Positions 43,291 through 52,018 of a DNA stretch of 64,000 bases are shown piece by piece. Every line of letters starts with the position of its first letter. Position 1 is the stretch's first letter. This stretch comes from a bacterium (GTDB lineage Bacteria; Cyanobacteriota; Vampirovibrionia; Gastranaerophilales; Gastranaerophilaceae). The translations under genes were made by a program, and so were the position numbers. The DNA lies in NCBI GenBank assembly GCA_017536545.1, contig JAFXHF010000016.1, forward strand, positions 124,001 through 188,000. Direction: 5' to 3'. Under the pieces are notes generated by a model. It worked only from the letters and a program-made list of their open reading frames with translations. It did no database searches and was not told the origin of the DNA.

Positions 43291-43318
43291 TTTCAACTTT
43301 TTCAATTAATGCTATAAT
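43291..43318 (+). promoter_or_regulatory. Candidate pepA promoter
   Basis: TTTCAA, 16 bases, TATAAT at 43313-43318. The -10 is perfect and the -35 weak. Confidence 0.4.
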
Positions 43319-43341
43319 GAACCCGAAAAGGAGAGTTTATT

Positions 43342-44736
43342 ATGGAAATTAAAATTGTTGAAAACACAAGAGATGTTGAGTGTGATGTTTTAATCGTAAA
43401 TAAGTTCGAGGATGAGTTAACTTCAAATCCTTTGGTTAATAAGTATGCTCCTGATACTTTTAAAGGTAAGCCAGGTGAATCATTTGTAATACATACTAGA
43501 GGGGAATTACCATCTACTTATGTATTGGCAGTAGGTTTTGGGACAGAACAAAATTTAGATAATAATATTATTAGAGAAAATATTGCAAAAGCAGTTAAAA
43601 AATGTGCAGAATTAAAAGCTAAAACAATTGCTCTTGATATCGATACTAATTTTGCATTCGGTGTTCAATCTGTTATTGGTGCAGAAATTGCAAACTATCA
43701 TTTTGATAAATACAAAACAAAAAAAGAACATAGAATTTCGGAAATGTATATTTCAAAAGTTTCAAATGATGTAGTTTTGGCACAATATGTTGCAGAGGGG
43801 ATGAAACTTGCCAGAAATTTAGCAAATGAACCTGCAGCATTTGCTACCCCTTCAAAATTAGCTGAAATCGCTCAAAGTTTTGAAGGCGTGGGAACTACAA
43901 TTTATGAAGAAGAGCAAATTCGAGAAATGGGTATGGGTGCATATTTAGCGGTTGCTCAAGGAAGCTCTCAAGCTCCTAAGTTTATTCATATCAAATACGC
44001 TCCTGAATATCCAAGAAGAAAAATTGCAATTGTTGGTAAAGGTTTATGTTTTGATAGTGGTGGTTTAGATATCAAGCCTGCCGCATCTATGTTGAATATG
44101 AAAGATGATATGTCAGGTGCAGCATGTGTGCTTGGTATTATGAAGGTTATTAGCAAGTTAAAACCAAATGTTGAAGTACATGCTATAATTGCAGCTTGTG
44201 AGAATATGCCATCAAGTAATTCTTATAAACCAGGTGATATTCTTACTGCTAAAAATGGTAAGACTATTGAAGTTGACAATACAGATGCTGAAGGTCGTTT
44301 AACTTTGGCTGATGCATTATGTTATGCTTGTGAACTTGGAGTTCATGAAGTTATTGATATTGCAACCCTAACAGGTGCTTGTATGGTTGCTTTAGGTTCT
44401 GCTGCATCAGGTATTATGGGTAATAACGATGAATTTGTTAAAGAACTTATTAAGTCTGGTGAGTACGTTGGTGAAAAATTCTGGCAACTTCCAATGTGGC
44501 AAGAATACCGTGATAATTTGAAAAGTGACGTTGCAGATATGAGAAATACTGGTGCTCGTTATGGTGGTGCGTCATCTGCTGGCATGTTCTTAAAAGAATT
44601 TGTTACAGACCAAGTTCGTTGGGCACACTTAGATGTTGCAGGTACTGCATTTTTAGATAAGCCTCAACACGAATTTTCTAAAGGTGCAACAGGCGTCGGC
44701 GTTAGAACTATTTTGAATTACTTATTATCATATTAA
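43342..44736 (+). CDS. pepA: Leucyl aminopeptidase (M17)
   Basis: This 464-aa cytoplasmic peptidase shows the M17 metal site: GKGLCFDSGGLDIKPAASM, KDDMSGAACVLG and the signature NTDAEGRLTLADAL. It removes N-terminal residues with two metal ions and forms hexamers. AAAGGAGAG precedes the ATG. It has its own promoter and terminator. In some bacteria PepA also binds DNA; nothing here shows that. Confidence 0.95.
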   Translation: MEIKIVENTRDVECDVLIVNKFEDELTSNPLVNKYAPDTFKGKPGESFVIHTRGELPSTYVLAVGFGTEQNLDNNIIRENIAKAVKKCAELKAKTIALDIDTNFAFGVQSVIGAEIANYHFDKYKTKKEHRISEMYISKVSNDVVLAQYVAEGMKLARNLANEPAAFATPSKLAEIAQSFEGVGTTIYEEEQIREMGMGAYLAVAQGSSQAPKFIHIKYAPEYPRRKIAIVGKGLCFDSGGLDIKPAASMLNMKDDMSGAACVLGIMKVISKLKPNVEVHAIIAACENMPSSNSYKPGDILTAKNGKTIEVDNTDAEGRLTLADALCYACELGVHEVIDIATLTGACMVALGSAASGIMGNNDEFVKELIKSGEYVGEKFWQLPMWQEYRDNLKSDVADMRNTGARYGGASSAGMFLKEFVTDQVRWAHLDVAGTAFLDKPQHEFSKGATGVGVRTILNYLLSY

Positions 44737-44755
44737 AATATAGTTTTATATCGAG

Positions 44756-44783
44756 TGGGAGCTTTTAGAAAGCTCCCATTTCT
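44756..44783 (+). terminator. pepA terminator
   Basis: TGGGAGCTTT and AAAGCTCCCA form a 10-bp stem with a 3-base loop, followed by TTTCTC. Confidence 0.75.
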
Positions 44784-44820
44784 CATATATTTGGATGTGT
44801 GAAATCTATAAAAGCTAATT

Positions 44821-44826
44821 TATAAT
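44821..44826 (+). promoter_or_regulatory. -10 element of a predicted leaderless gene
   Basis: A perfect TATAAT ends 6 bases before the ATG at 44833, and no Shine-Dalgarno exists. The -35 is not clear. The geometry equals that of trmFO. Confidence 0.45.
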
Positions 44827-44832
44827 CCTTGT

Positions 44833-45537
44833 ATGATGGACTTATTTAAACAAATTAAATACTTTTTCTTATCGCTAAAAGAAAAAGACTTGCAGGAAAA
44901 ATTACAAAAAACAACAAAAAGAAGTTTTACTAATAAAACTTCAAAACAAGTTTTGGGAACCGCCGCAGATTTAACTCTTAACAGCCAGACTCTTAAAACT
45001 ATTGATGAAGTAAAAGAAAATGTTTCTGCTATTGTTAAACAAACTAATTGCGACCCAGAAAAACTTTTGGATTATGTAAAAGCAGCAAAAACTCCTGTTT
45101 GTAAAATAAATAATGCTGACAAAATTTTAAATCTTATCAAAGAAGAAGAAGGTTTAATTTGTGAAAAACGAGGTTTTGAGGCTTTTGTTTTGGGTATCGT
45201 GACAGGTCAAGGTATAAAATTTAAGACTGAACCAATGTTTATTTTGAGGGATGGTATCATTGATAAATATTATATGTTGCATCATTTCTATCGTTGGTAT
45301 TCTTTAAAAGCAGATTTACCTGGTTTTGATTACGAAACTCAAAAGAGATTTAAGTCTTATCTTTTTGAAAATAACGATAATGTAAAAGGGTTATCAATGG
45401 AATCTATTATTAGTTTGCAAGAAGCTGTTGCCCGAGATCAGGAAGCAACTGAGTTTGTATTAGATTATACAAATTCTATTGAGGGGTCAAAACAAGTCAT
45501 CGAAAAGATAAAAAATGACGGTTCTGCAAATGTGTAG
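44833..45537 (+). CDS. Unknown 234-aa protein, predicted leaderless
   Basis: I do not recognise this protein. It is largely helical and charged, with a lysine-rich N-terminus (FKQIKYFFLSLKEKDLQEKL) that may be amphipathic. The middle contains RGFEAFVLGIVTGQGIKFK and a C-terminal half rich in aromatic residues (YYMLHHFYRWYSL). There is no membrane helix or signal peptide. ATG codons at 44833 and 44836 are both possible. A TATAAT 6 bases upstream points to a leaderless message. Confidence 0.7.
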   Translation: MMDLFKQIKYFFLSLKEKDLQEKLQKTTKRSFTNKTSKQVLGTAADLTLNSQTLKTIDEVKENVSAIVKQTNCDPEKLLDYVKAAKTPVCKINNADKILNLIKEEEGLICEKRGFEAFVLGIVTGQGIKFKTEPMFILRDGIIDKYYMLHHFYRWYSLKADLPGFDYETQKRFKSYLFENNDNVKGLSMESIISLQEAVARDQEATEFVLDYTNSIEGSKQVIEKIKNDGSANV

Positions 45538-45563
45538 TTATGTAACAATAATGGTTTTAGAAA

Positions 45564-45586
45564 AAAGTGGTAATAATTACCACTTT
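45564..45586. promoter_or_regulatory. 23-bp palindrome, Fur-family-like operator
   Basis: A perfect 11-1-11 inverted repeat overlaps the rubrerythrin -35. Its core TGGTAAT-A-ATTACCA (45568-45582) is a 7-1-7 element differing from the Fur consensus at one position in each half. A PerR- or Fur-type repressor is likely. It could instead be a hairpin ending the upstream gene. Confidence 0.6.
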
Positions 45587-45612
45587 ACAAATTGAATTTA
45601 ATTTGCTATAAT
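45584..45612 (+). promoter_or_regulatory. Rubrerythrin promoter
   Basis: TTTACA (5 of 6), 17 bases, TATAAT (6 of 6). Confidence 0.8.
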
Positions 45613-45661
45613 TAGTCATGTAAGAAATGAGAAAATAAATTCTAAATGAAAGGCGGTAATC

Positions 45662-46198
45662 ATGAAATACGTATGTACAGTTTGTGGATGGTCAACAGAA
45701 GCAGATAAAGCTCCAGAAAGATGCCCATTATGTGGTGCTACAACTTTTAAAGAAGTTGGCGGTGGAGAAAAAACATATGCTTGCGAACATAAAGTTGGTG
45801 ATGGTGTTGTTGCAGATGCTCAAGTTATGGAAGGTCTAAGAGCACACTTCAACGGTGAATGTACAGAAGTTGGTATGTATTTAGCAATGTCTAGAGTAGC
45901 TGAAAGAGAAGGCTATCCAGAAGTTGCTGAAGCATTCAAAAGATATGCATTTGAAGAAGCAGAACACGCTGCAAAATTTGCTGAATTGTTAGGCGAAGTT
46001 GTTACTGATTCAACAAAGAAAAACTTAGAATTAAGAGCTGAAGCAGAACACGGTGCTTGTGATGGCAAATTAGCAATCGCAATTAGAGCTAAAGAATTAG
46101 GCTATGATGCAATTCACGATACAGTTCACGAAATGGCTAAAGACGAAGCTCGTCATGGCAAAGGTTTTGATGGACTATTAAAAAGATATTTTGGTTAA
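45662..46198 (+). CDS. Rubrerythrin with N-terminal rubredoxin domain
   Basis: This 178-aa peroxide-reducing protein has a rubredoxin domain first (YVCTVCGW and RCPLCGA at residues 4-24), then a four-helix ferritin-like domain with the di-iron ligands in [30 protein letters not shown] and DEARHGKGF. This reversed order is that of the anaerobe reverse-rubrerythrin group, which reduces H2O2 with NAD(P)H-derived electrons. AAAGGCGG precedes the ATG. A strong promoter with a Fur-family-like palindrome suggests oxidative-stress control. Confidence 0.93.
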   Translation: MKYVCTVCGWSTEADKAPERCPLCGATTFKEVGGGEKTYACEHKVGDGVVADAQVMEGLRAHFNGECTEVGMYLAMSRVAEREGYPEVAEAFKRYAFEEAEHAAKFAELLGEVVTDSTKKNLELRAEAEHGACDGKLAIAIRAKELGYDAIHDTVHEMAKDEARHGKGFDGLLKRYFG

Positions 46199-46222
46199 TT
46201 TACTTTCTACACACAACCAAAA

Positions 46223-46252
46223 AAAGCCGACCCTTGTGGTCGGCTTTAATAT
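46223..46252. terminator. Rubrerythrin terminator
   Basis: AAAGCCGACC and GGTCGGCTTT form a 10-bp perfect stem with a 5-base loop, A-rich on one side. It is convergent with the GH77-like gene. Confidence 0.82.
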
Positions 46253-48145
46253 TTATACTTTTTTATCAATATTTTCTGTTTTGGGTTTTTGGTTTTGGTA
46301 TTGTTTATACCCAACTAAAGCACTCACTCCTGTTACTAAGAGGCCGCCTGCAACTAACCAAGGAGTTTTGGATTTTTTAGTAGCGGCTTTAATTTCTTGA
46401 GGTTGGGTTACTTCTTCGATAATTTCGGTGGATTTTTCAATCAAGATATCTCTAAATTTAAGTAATTTACCATATAATTCTGAATGAGTTTCATTCAATC
46501 CTTTTGCATAAAATACTTTTACAAGACTATCCATAATGTTAAAACCATAGCCTTCTTCAACTGCTGCGTGATATGCAGATTTGTAGTTTGCAGGGATTTT
46601 GTATGCGTAATTTCTATGTGCAGATAAGTTTCTCGCAGAATCGTTTACGCAGTTCAAGTTTTGCATATCGAAACGTTCTTCTCTTCCGAATACATCCATA
46701 TAAAACATTTCATTATGTCTTGCCATCATAGGTTCAGCCCATTTTGCCCTTGCAAACTCAACTGGGTCACATAAGACACCTTCTGGAATATTTAAAATTT
46801 TTGCAAGCGGACGAATTGCATCATACTTATGTGGCTCAAGATTTGGCATTGATGTATCTGGCATGTTATGGGCGATCTGACGTAACGGTTGTGGGTCGTG
46901 ATTACCTACACCTACAACAAAATAATCAGGATCCCAACCACGTCTTATAAACGCATCGTTTGAACCCCATAAATCACCATCTTTTTCGTGCATATGGGTT
47001 GAACCAAAGATTTTTGTACGTTGTTTTACTTCGTCTAATAGTTCCCCTGAATTTGGTTTAAAAATATCTCCGCCTTCGAATTCGTAGATTAAGTTACGCA
47101 AATCAAAATCTTCACCTTTAACTTCTTTTACTGCATCTTCAATAAACTTGAGAACTTTATCTCCTAGATATTGTTGATAGGTGTGATTACCTGCTTCGTT
47201 AGTCATTCTAGGGTTTAAGTATGCCCAACCAACATCAAACCTAATCATATCGTATCGTTTTGCAAATAATTGAACTTTTGTTTTTAATAATTTTGCAGCA
47301 TCACTTGTTGGGTCTTGTAGGGCATCGTAATCAAGTGCTCTTAAATCCCAAGTTCGGTCACCGATGTAATAACCTTGTTTAAATGCTTTAGGATATGCTG
47401 CAATTTCATCTGCAGAAAATCCGATTAAACAATCACCACAAAGTTTTACACCCTCTTTGTTTAGTGCTTCTTTTCCTATTCTTAAGTGTTCATCAGCTAA
47501 GAATTGCCTAAATCTAAAATAGTCTTGATCTTTTTCGAATGACCGAGGAATATCTAACCAATATGAGTTTTCTTGAATATAACGATTGTATTTTTGTTTT
47601 AGTGGTGAATTTTCATCAAGAGCTAAAAATCTTTCGTGTGCGACTTTTAACATTTTATTTTGTTCACCTTGATAAGACATTACATTATCATAGTTTGCGA
47701 TAGTTTCTTTATCAGGTTTGATATTTGCTGTGACAATTTTTTGAAATTCTTCTGGTTTTAAAATTCTGCCAAATTCTTCAGTTGTTAAAAGTTCAGGGTC
47801 AATTTGGTGGTTCCCTAAAGACAAAGCTGTCCCACTATATGCACAATACAAACCTGAACCTTTAGAGTTTGCAACTTGACCTTGTGGTAGAACCTCAACA
47901 ATATTAAACCCTAGTAAAGGTTTCATAAATTTAAAAAATTCTTGAGATTCTTTTGCTGCTAAATTCGAAACCCCTGTATTTTTTGTTGCACTTTGAGGCA
48001 GACAAGCATCATGTACTATGAAAATAGATTTGCCTGTCTGACCTACTAATTGTTTTGCTTCTTTTTGGACTTGTTCAAATTCTTGAGTTTCTTGGGCTGT
48101 TAGCCTGCGTCCGAAGCTTATATTATTAACTGCAGAAACTTTCAT
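46253..48145 (-). CDS. GH77-like glucanotransferase with SFG tag and C-terminal membrane anchor
   Basis: This 630-aa protein resembles the 4-alpha-glucanotransferase/alpha-amylase clan. Candidate catalytic positions are Asp in MIRFDVGWAY, Glu in IYEFEGGDIF and the NHD of VGVGNHDPQPLR; DCLIGFSADEIAAYP precedes them. It starts MKVSAVNNISFGRRL, with ISFG at residues 9-12. It ends with a single membrane helix (WLVAGGLLVTGVSALVGY) and a basic tail, unusual for MalQ, so the enzyme is probably membrane-tethered. Substrate is inferred to be alpha-glucan. Confidence 0.72.
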   Translation of the reverse strand: MKVSAVNNISFGRRLTAQETQEFEQVQKEAKQLVGQTGKSIFIVHDACLPQSATKNTGVSNLAAKESQEFFKFMKPLLGFNIVEVLPQGQVANSKGSGLYCAYSGTALSLGNHQIDPELLTTEEFGRILKPEEFQKIVTANIKPDKETIANYDNVMSYQGEQNKMLKVAHERFLALDENSPLKQKYNRYIQENSYWLDIPRSFEKDQDYFRFRQFLADEHLRIGKEALNKEGVKLCGDCLIGFSADEIAAYPKAFKQGYYIGDRTWDLRALDYDALQDPTSDAAKLLKTKVQLFAKRYDMIRFDVGWAYLNPRMTNEAGNHTYQQYLGDKVLKFIEDAVKEVKGEDFDLRNLIYEFEGGDIFKPNSGELLDEVKQRTKIFGSTHMHEKDGDLWGSNDAFIRRGWDPDYFVVGVGNHDPQPLRQIAHNMPDTSMPNLEPHKYDAIRPLAKILNIPEGVLCDPVEFARAKWAEPMMARHNEMFYMDVFGREERFDMQNLNCVNDSARNLSAHRNYAYKIPANYKSAYHAAVEEGYGFNIMDSLVKVFYAKGLNETHSELYGKLLKFRDILIEKSTEIIEEVTQPQEIKAATKKSKTPWLVAGGLLVTGVSALVGYKQYQNQKPKTENIDKKV

Positions 48146-48177
48146 ACTTATCTTAAAGACCTAAATAAAAATTTTTG

Positions 48178-48501
48178 TTATAAATGTTTTTCAATATTTG
48201 AAATAATTGTTGATTTTGGCATTAAACCAGCCATGCGTTCAACAGCTTCCCCATTTTTGAATACTAACAAACTTGGTAAACCGCTGATTGAATATTTTTT
48301 AGCAGTTTCTAGAGATTCTTCAACATTTATTTTTACAAATTTAACTTTACCATCATATGCTTCAGCGATTTCATCAACAACAGGACCAAGTTTTCTGCAA
48401 GGACCACACCAAGTTGCCCAGAAATCAACCAATACTGGAATTGATGAATTTACAACTTCTGCTTCAAAAGTTGAATCATTTAGATCTAACACATTTCCCA
48501 T
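48178..48501 (-). CDS. trxA: Thioredoxin
   Basis: This 107-aa thioredoxin has the active site WATWCGPCRKLGP and the cis-proline loop ISGLPSLLVFKNG. It reduces protein disulfides in the cytoplasm. GGGG precedes the ATG at about 9 bases. The gene lies 32 bases upstream of the GH77-like gene on the same strand, so they may be co-transcribed. Confidence 0.96.
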   Translation of the reverse strand: MGNVLDLNDSTFEAEVVNSSIPVLVDFWATWCGPCRKLGPVVDEIAEAYDGKVKFVKINVEESLETAKKYSISGLPSLLVFKNGEAVERMAGLMPKSTIISNIEKHL

Positions 48502-48596
48502 GATTTTTACCCCATTTCTTAACTATTACTTCACAATAATAACATGGAAAAAACTTTTGTGCTATTATCTATATGAGAACTACGTAGGATAAAAAA

Positions 48597-49514
48597 ATGG
48601 CTAGAAAAAAAATAGTTGAAATTGTTTTAGATACTGAAACAACGGGATTAGATTATACTAGGGAGAAGATGGTTGAATTTGCCGCAGTAAGATTAGAAAA
48701 CGGTAAAATCAAAGATGAATTTCAAACTTTAATTAACCCTGAACAACACATTAGAAAATCAAGTATTGCGATTCACGGTATTACAGAGGAAATGGTAGTA
48801 GATGCTCCAACAGAAGCTGAAGCTATGCCTAAAATTTTAGAGTTTATTGGCGATTATCCGATTGTTGCACATAATGCAATTTTTGATTATTCATTTTTAA
48901 ATGAAGCAGCAAAAAGAGTTACTGGTGAAGAGCTTAAAAATGAAAGAATTGATACTCAACAAATGTTCAAAGAAGTTTATCCAGATTTGGAAGCTCACGG
49001 TTTGAACGCTTTGACTGAAAAATTTAATGTTGAGTTAAAAGATCATCACAGAGCTATGGGTGATACTATGGGATTGGCATTAGCTTATCCAAAATTGAAA
49101 AAATTATATGTTCAAAAATATGACTGGGAAAGTAAACAATTAGAAAATGTTGATTATCTTTTCGAAAGATTTTTAAGACTTCAACAAACCGTTACTACTT
49201 TGCAGTCTGAAATGCAGGATTTGAAATCTGTATTCAAATTGTATTTTGAACAAGGGGGAGCTCCAATTACTTCACAAGAAGGTGATATGTTAGTGTACAA
49301 CTCAAAACAATCATTTGGGTATGACTTCAATGCAATCAAGCCTGTTTTAGAAGAAGTTGGTGCTTTAGAAAAAGCTGTAAAAATTAACACTGGCTTTGTA
49401 GATAGATTGGTTAATGGTAGAAGTCTTGATGATGAGAAAAAAGAAATTATCAAAAATGCAAGACAAGAGTTAACTGAAACAAGAAATATTCAAGTAATTA
49501 AGAATAATAAGTAG
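48597..49514 (+). CDS. DnaQ-type 3'-5' exonuclease
   Basis: This 305-aa protein has a DEDD exonuclease domain in residues 1-180: VLDTETTGLDYTREKMVEFA (Exo I), HNAIFDYSFLN (Exo II) and DHHRAMGDTMG (Exo III, DEDDh type). It is like the epsilon subunit or PolC proofreading domain. The C-terminal 120 residues are helical and of unknown role. AGGA precedes the ATG. It lies 14 bases before the antiporter gene, so the two are probably in one operon. Confidence 0.88.
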   Translation: MARKKIVEIVLDTETTGLDYTREKMVEFAAVRLENGKIKDEFQTLINPEQHIRKSSIAIHGITEEMVVDAPTEAEAMPKILEFIGDYPIVAHNAIFDYSFLNEAAKRVTGEELKNERIDTQQMFKEVYPDLEAHGLNALTEKFNVELKDHHRAMGDTMGLALAYPKLKKLYVQKYDWESKQLENVDYLFERFLRLQQTVTTLQSEMQDLKSVFKLYFEQGGAPITSQEGDMLVYNSKQSFGYDFNAIKPVLEEVGALEKAVKINTGFVDRLVNGRSLDDEKKEIIKNARQELTETRNIQVIKNNK

Positions 49515-49528
49515 GAGAAAAAGAAATT

Positions 49529-50950
49529 ATGTTGAAAAAATTAGGGGATTTCTTTAATTTTAAGGAACCACCTGTGGCAGAACCTATTCAAGATTCTGAC
49601 AAAGTGGCTTCTATGTATAAACATTGGCGTATAAGAATTTTCTATTCTTGCTTTATTGGTTATACGATTTTTTATCTATGTAAGAAAAATATTGCAGTTG
49701 CACTACCTGGTATTATGCAAGAGTTTGGTTATTCTGCAACTGAACTTGGTTTGTTAGGTAGTTCATTATATTTAACTTATGGTATCGGTAAGTTTGTTAA
49801 TGGTGTATTGGCTGACGGTTCAGATGTGAGAAAATTTTTCCCTTCTGCACTATTAATGACAGCATTAGCGAATATTCTATTTGCTTTGGCACCAAGTGGC
49901 GTTGGCCTATTAGGCTTAAGCTCACAAATGACAGCAGTTGTTTTATTATGGGTACTAGCTTTCTTGTGGGGTGTTAGTGGTTGGTTCCAATCAGCTGGTT
50001 TCCCTGCAGTTGCAAAAAGTTTAACTTACTGGTATTCAAACTCTGAACGTGGAACAAAATGGTCATTATGGTCTTGTTCTCACCAAACAGGTACTTTCTT
50101 AAGCTTTATTTTAGCAGGTCATATTGCGGCTCACTTTGGTTGGAGAGCAGCATTCTTTGTACCTGGTATGTTGGCTTTAATCACTGCTTTATGGTTGTTT
50201 GAAAGATTAAGAGATAGACCGCAGTCTTTGGGTCTTCCAGATGTTGAAGAGTTTCGTAATGAACCAGTTAAAAAACAAGATGAAGGTAAAAAATCTGAAG
50301 AAGATGAAATGTCTTATGTTCAAATCTTCAAAAAACACGTTTTGTGCAATAAAACACTTTGGTTATTAGCGATTGCTTATGTGTTTGTTTATATTATTAG
50401 ATTTGGTGCAGAAGACTGGATGATTATGTACTTGAAAAATGCTAAAAACATCGAGTTAGCTGATGCTACAAATATGATTGCTTCATTACCTCTTGTTGGT
50501 ATTTGTGGTACTGTTTGTGCTGGTATTATTTCTGATAAATTATTCAAAGGTAAGAGAGCTCCTGTTAACTTAATTTATCTAGTGGGTGTAATTTTAGCTA
50601 TTATTGCTTTGAAATTTAATACAATTAATAGTTTGAATTACGTAATCATTGGTTTATTGGGGGCATTTACTTACGGTCCTCAAATGATGATTGGTGGACT
50701 TTGTGCAGTTGAATCAAGTTCTAAAAAAGTTGCTTCAGCAGCATCAGGTTTTACAGGCACTTTTGGTTATGTAGGTGCATTTTTATCAGCAACAGGTACA
50801 GGTTTCTTAGTTGATAAACTAGGTAAAGATGGTGTTGGAAACTGGGATGGTGCAATCTATTTTTGGTTAGTGTCTGGTATCATTTGTTTAGTTATCTGTA
50901 CAATCTTAGCTATTGATGAATACAGAAAAGATGCAGCTAAAAAAGCCTAA
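49529..50950 (+). CDS. Organophosphate:phosphate antiporter (MFS, OPA family)
   Basis: This 473-aa protein has twelve predicted membrane helices and the OPA features YTIFYLCKKNIAVALPGIM, YGIGKFVNGVLAD and ERGTKWSLWSCSHQTGT, as in GlpT, UhpT and UhpC. It exchanges phosphate for a sugar phosphate or glycerol 3-phosphate across the membrane. A charged insert (KKQDEGKKSEEDE) marks the central cytoplasmic loop. GGAG precedes the ATG. Substrate cannot be set from sequence alone. Confidence 0.9.
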   Translation: MLKKLGDFFNFKEPPVAEPIQDSDKVASMYKHWRIRIFYSCFIGYTIFYLCKKNIAVALPGIMQEFGYSATELGLLGSSLYLTYGIGKFVNGVLADGSDVRKFFPSALLMTALANILFALAPSGVGLLGLSSQMTAVVLLWVLAFLWGVSGWFQSAGFPAVAKSLTYWYSNSERGTKWSLWSCSHQTGTFLSFILAGHIAAHFGWRAAFFVPGMLALITALWLFERLRDRPQSLGLPDVEEFRNEPVKKQDEGKKSEEDEMSYVQIFKKHVLCNKTLWLLAIAYVFVYIIRFGAEDWMIMYLKNAKNIELADATNMIASLPLVGICGTVCAGIISDKLFKGKRAPVNLIYLVGVILAIIALKFNTINSLNYVIIGLLGAFTYGPQMMIGGLCAVESSSKKVASAASGFTGTFGYVGAFLSATGTGFLVDKLGKDGVGNWDGAIYFWLVSGIICLVICTILAIDEYRKDAAKKA

Positions 50951-50967
50951 GGGTAAATATATAAATT

Positions 50968-51000
50968 AAAAAAGAGAGGTAATTTTGCCTCTCTTTTTTT
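50968..51000 (+). terminator. Terminator after the antiporter gene
   Basis: AAAAAAGAGAGG and CCTCTCTTTTTT form a 12-bp stem with an 8-base loop. Confidence 0.85.
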
Positions 51001-51030
51001 ATGTGATAAAATTAGGTCGGAGGATTTCCG

Positions 51031-52011
51031 ATGAAAGTTGCTGAAATAGAAAACGAAATAGTTGTTTTAAAAGATAGAGAAGATGAAGTTTTAGAAGGCA
51101 GAAAAGGTGCTATTGTAAAGGTTTTAGGTTGTGGACTTTGTGGTTCTGATATTGTAAAACTTAAACATAAACTTGTAAAAAGTGGCACTGTTTTAGGACA
51201 CGAAATTGTTGCTAAAATCGTTGAAATCGATTCTGAAACAAACTTTAAAAAAGATGATATTATCGTAACTTCTCACCATATTCCTTGTGGGAAATGTGAA
51301 TATTGTAAAAATGGTAATGTTTCTATGTGTAGGCATTTTAAAGAAACTAATATTAGACCAGGTGGGTTTAGTGAATTGGTTTTTGTATCTGATGAACATT
51401 TGAAAAATGTTGCGTATTTAAAACCAGAAAATTTAACCGAAGAAGAAGCATCTTTTTATGAACCTTTAGGCTGTTGTGTGAGAGCTGTGAAAAGGGCATC
51501 ATTGAGAGAAAATTCAACAGTTCTTGTGATAGGCTTAGGGTCTATTGGGATTATTATGGCTCAAGCTTTAAAAGCTTTCGGGATGAATGTTATTGGATGT
51601 GATTTGTTGGCAAGTCGTGTTCAAATTTTGAAAAATCTTGGTATAGAAGCTTTTACGTTAAATGAGATGTGCGAAAGCATAAAAGCTGATGGTGTATTTA
51701 TGACATCGGGTTCTGATAAAGCTATTGATACGGCATTAAAGTTTGTTCGTGATGGTGGAAAAATTTTAGTATTTTCAAGCACTCCTCAAAATTTTGGATA
51801 TGCGAATAATGAAATTTATTATAGGGAATTGACAGTCCTTGGTAGTTATTCACCAGCTCCGATTGATTTAAAAGATTCGTTAGAACTTTTGGCAACAAAA
51901 CAAGTTAAGGTAAATGGTTTATCTACTATTTATACTCTGGACAAAGTTCAAAAAGCTATCAATGATACTCTTGAAAATAAAATTATGAAGGCTTATATTA
52001 AAGTAAGTTAG
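51031..52011 (+). CDS. Zinc-dependent medium-chain dehydrogenase 1
   Basis: This 326-aa alcohol/polyol dehydrogenase has catalytic zinc residues in GCGLCGSDIVK and LGHEIV, and the structural zinc loop CGKCEYCKNGNVSMC. The NAD fold starts VLVIGLGSIGIIMAQA. It is slightly short for the family (about 340-350). GGAGG precedes the ATG. The next gene, 7 bases on, is a homologous dehydrogenase, so the two may act on one sugar or polyol pathway. Confidence 0.88.
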   Translation: MKVAEIENEIVVLKDREDEVLEGRKGAIVKVLGCGLCGSDIVKLKHKLVKSGTVLGHEIVAKIVEIDSETNFKKDDIIVTSHHIPCGKCEYCKNGNVSMCRHFKETNIRPGGFSELVFVSDEHLKNVAYLKPENLTEEEASFYEPLGCCVRAVKRASLRENSTVLVIGLGSIGIIMAQALKAFGMNVIGCDLLASRVQILKNLGIEAFTLNEMCESIKADGVFMTSGSDKAIDTALKFVRDGGKILVFSSTPQNFGYANNEIYYRELTVLGSYSPAPIDLKDSLELLATKQVKVNGLSTIYTLDKVQKAINDTLENKIMKAYIKVS

Positions 52012-52018
52012 GAAGATT

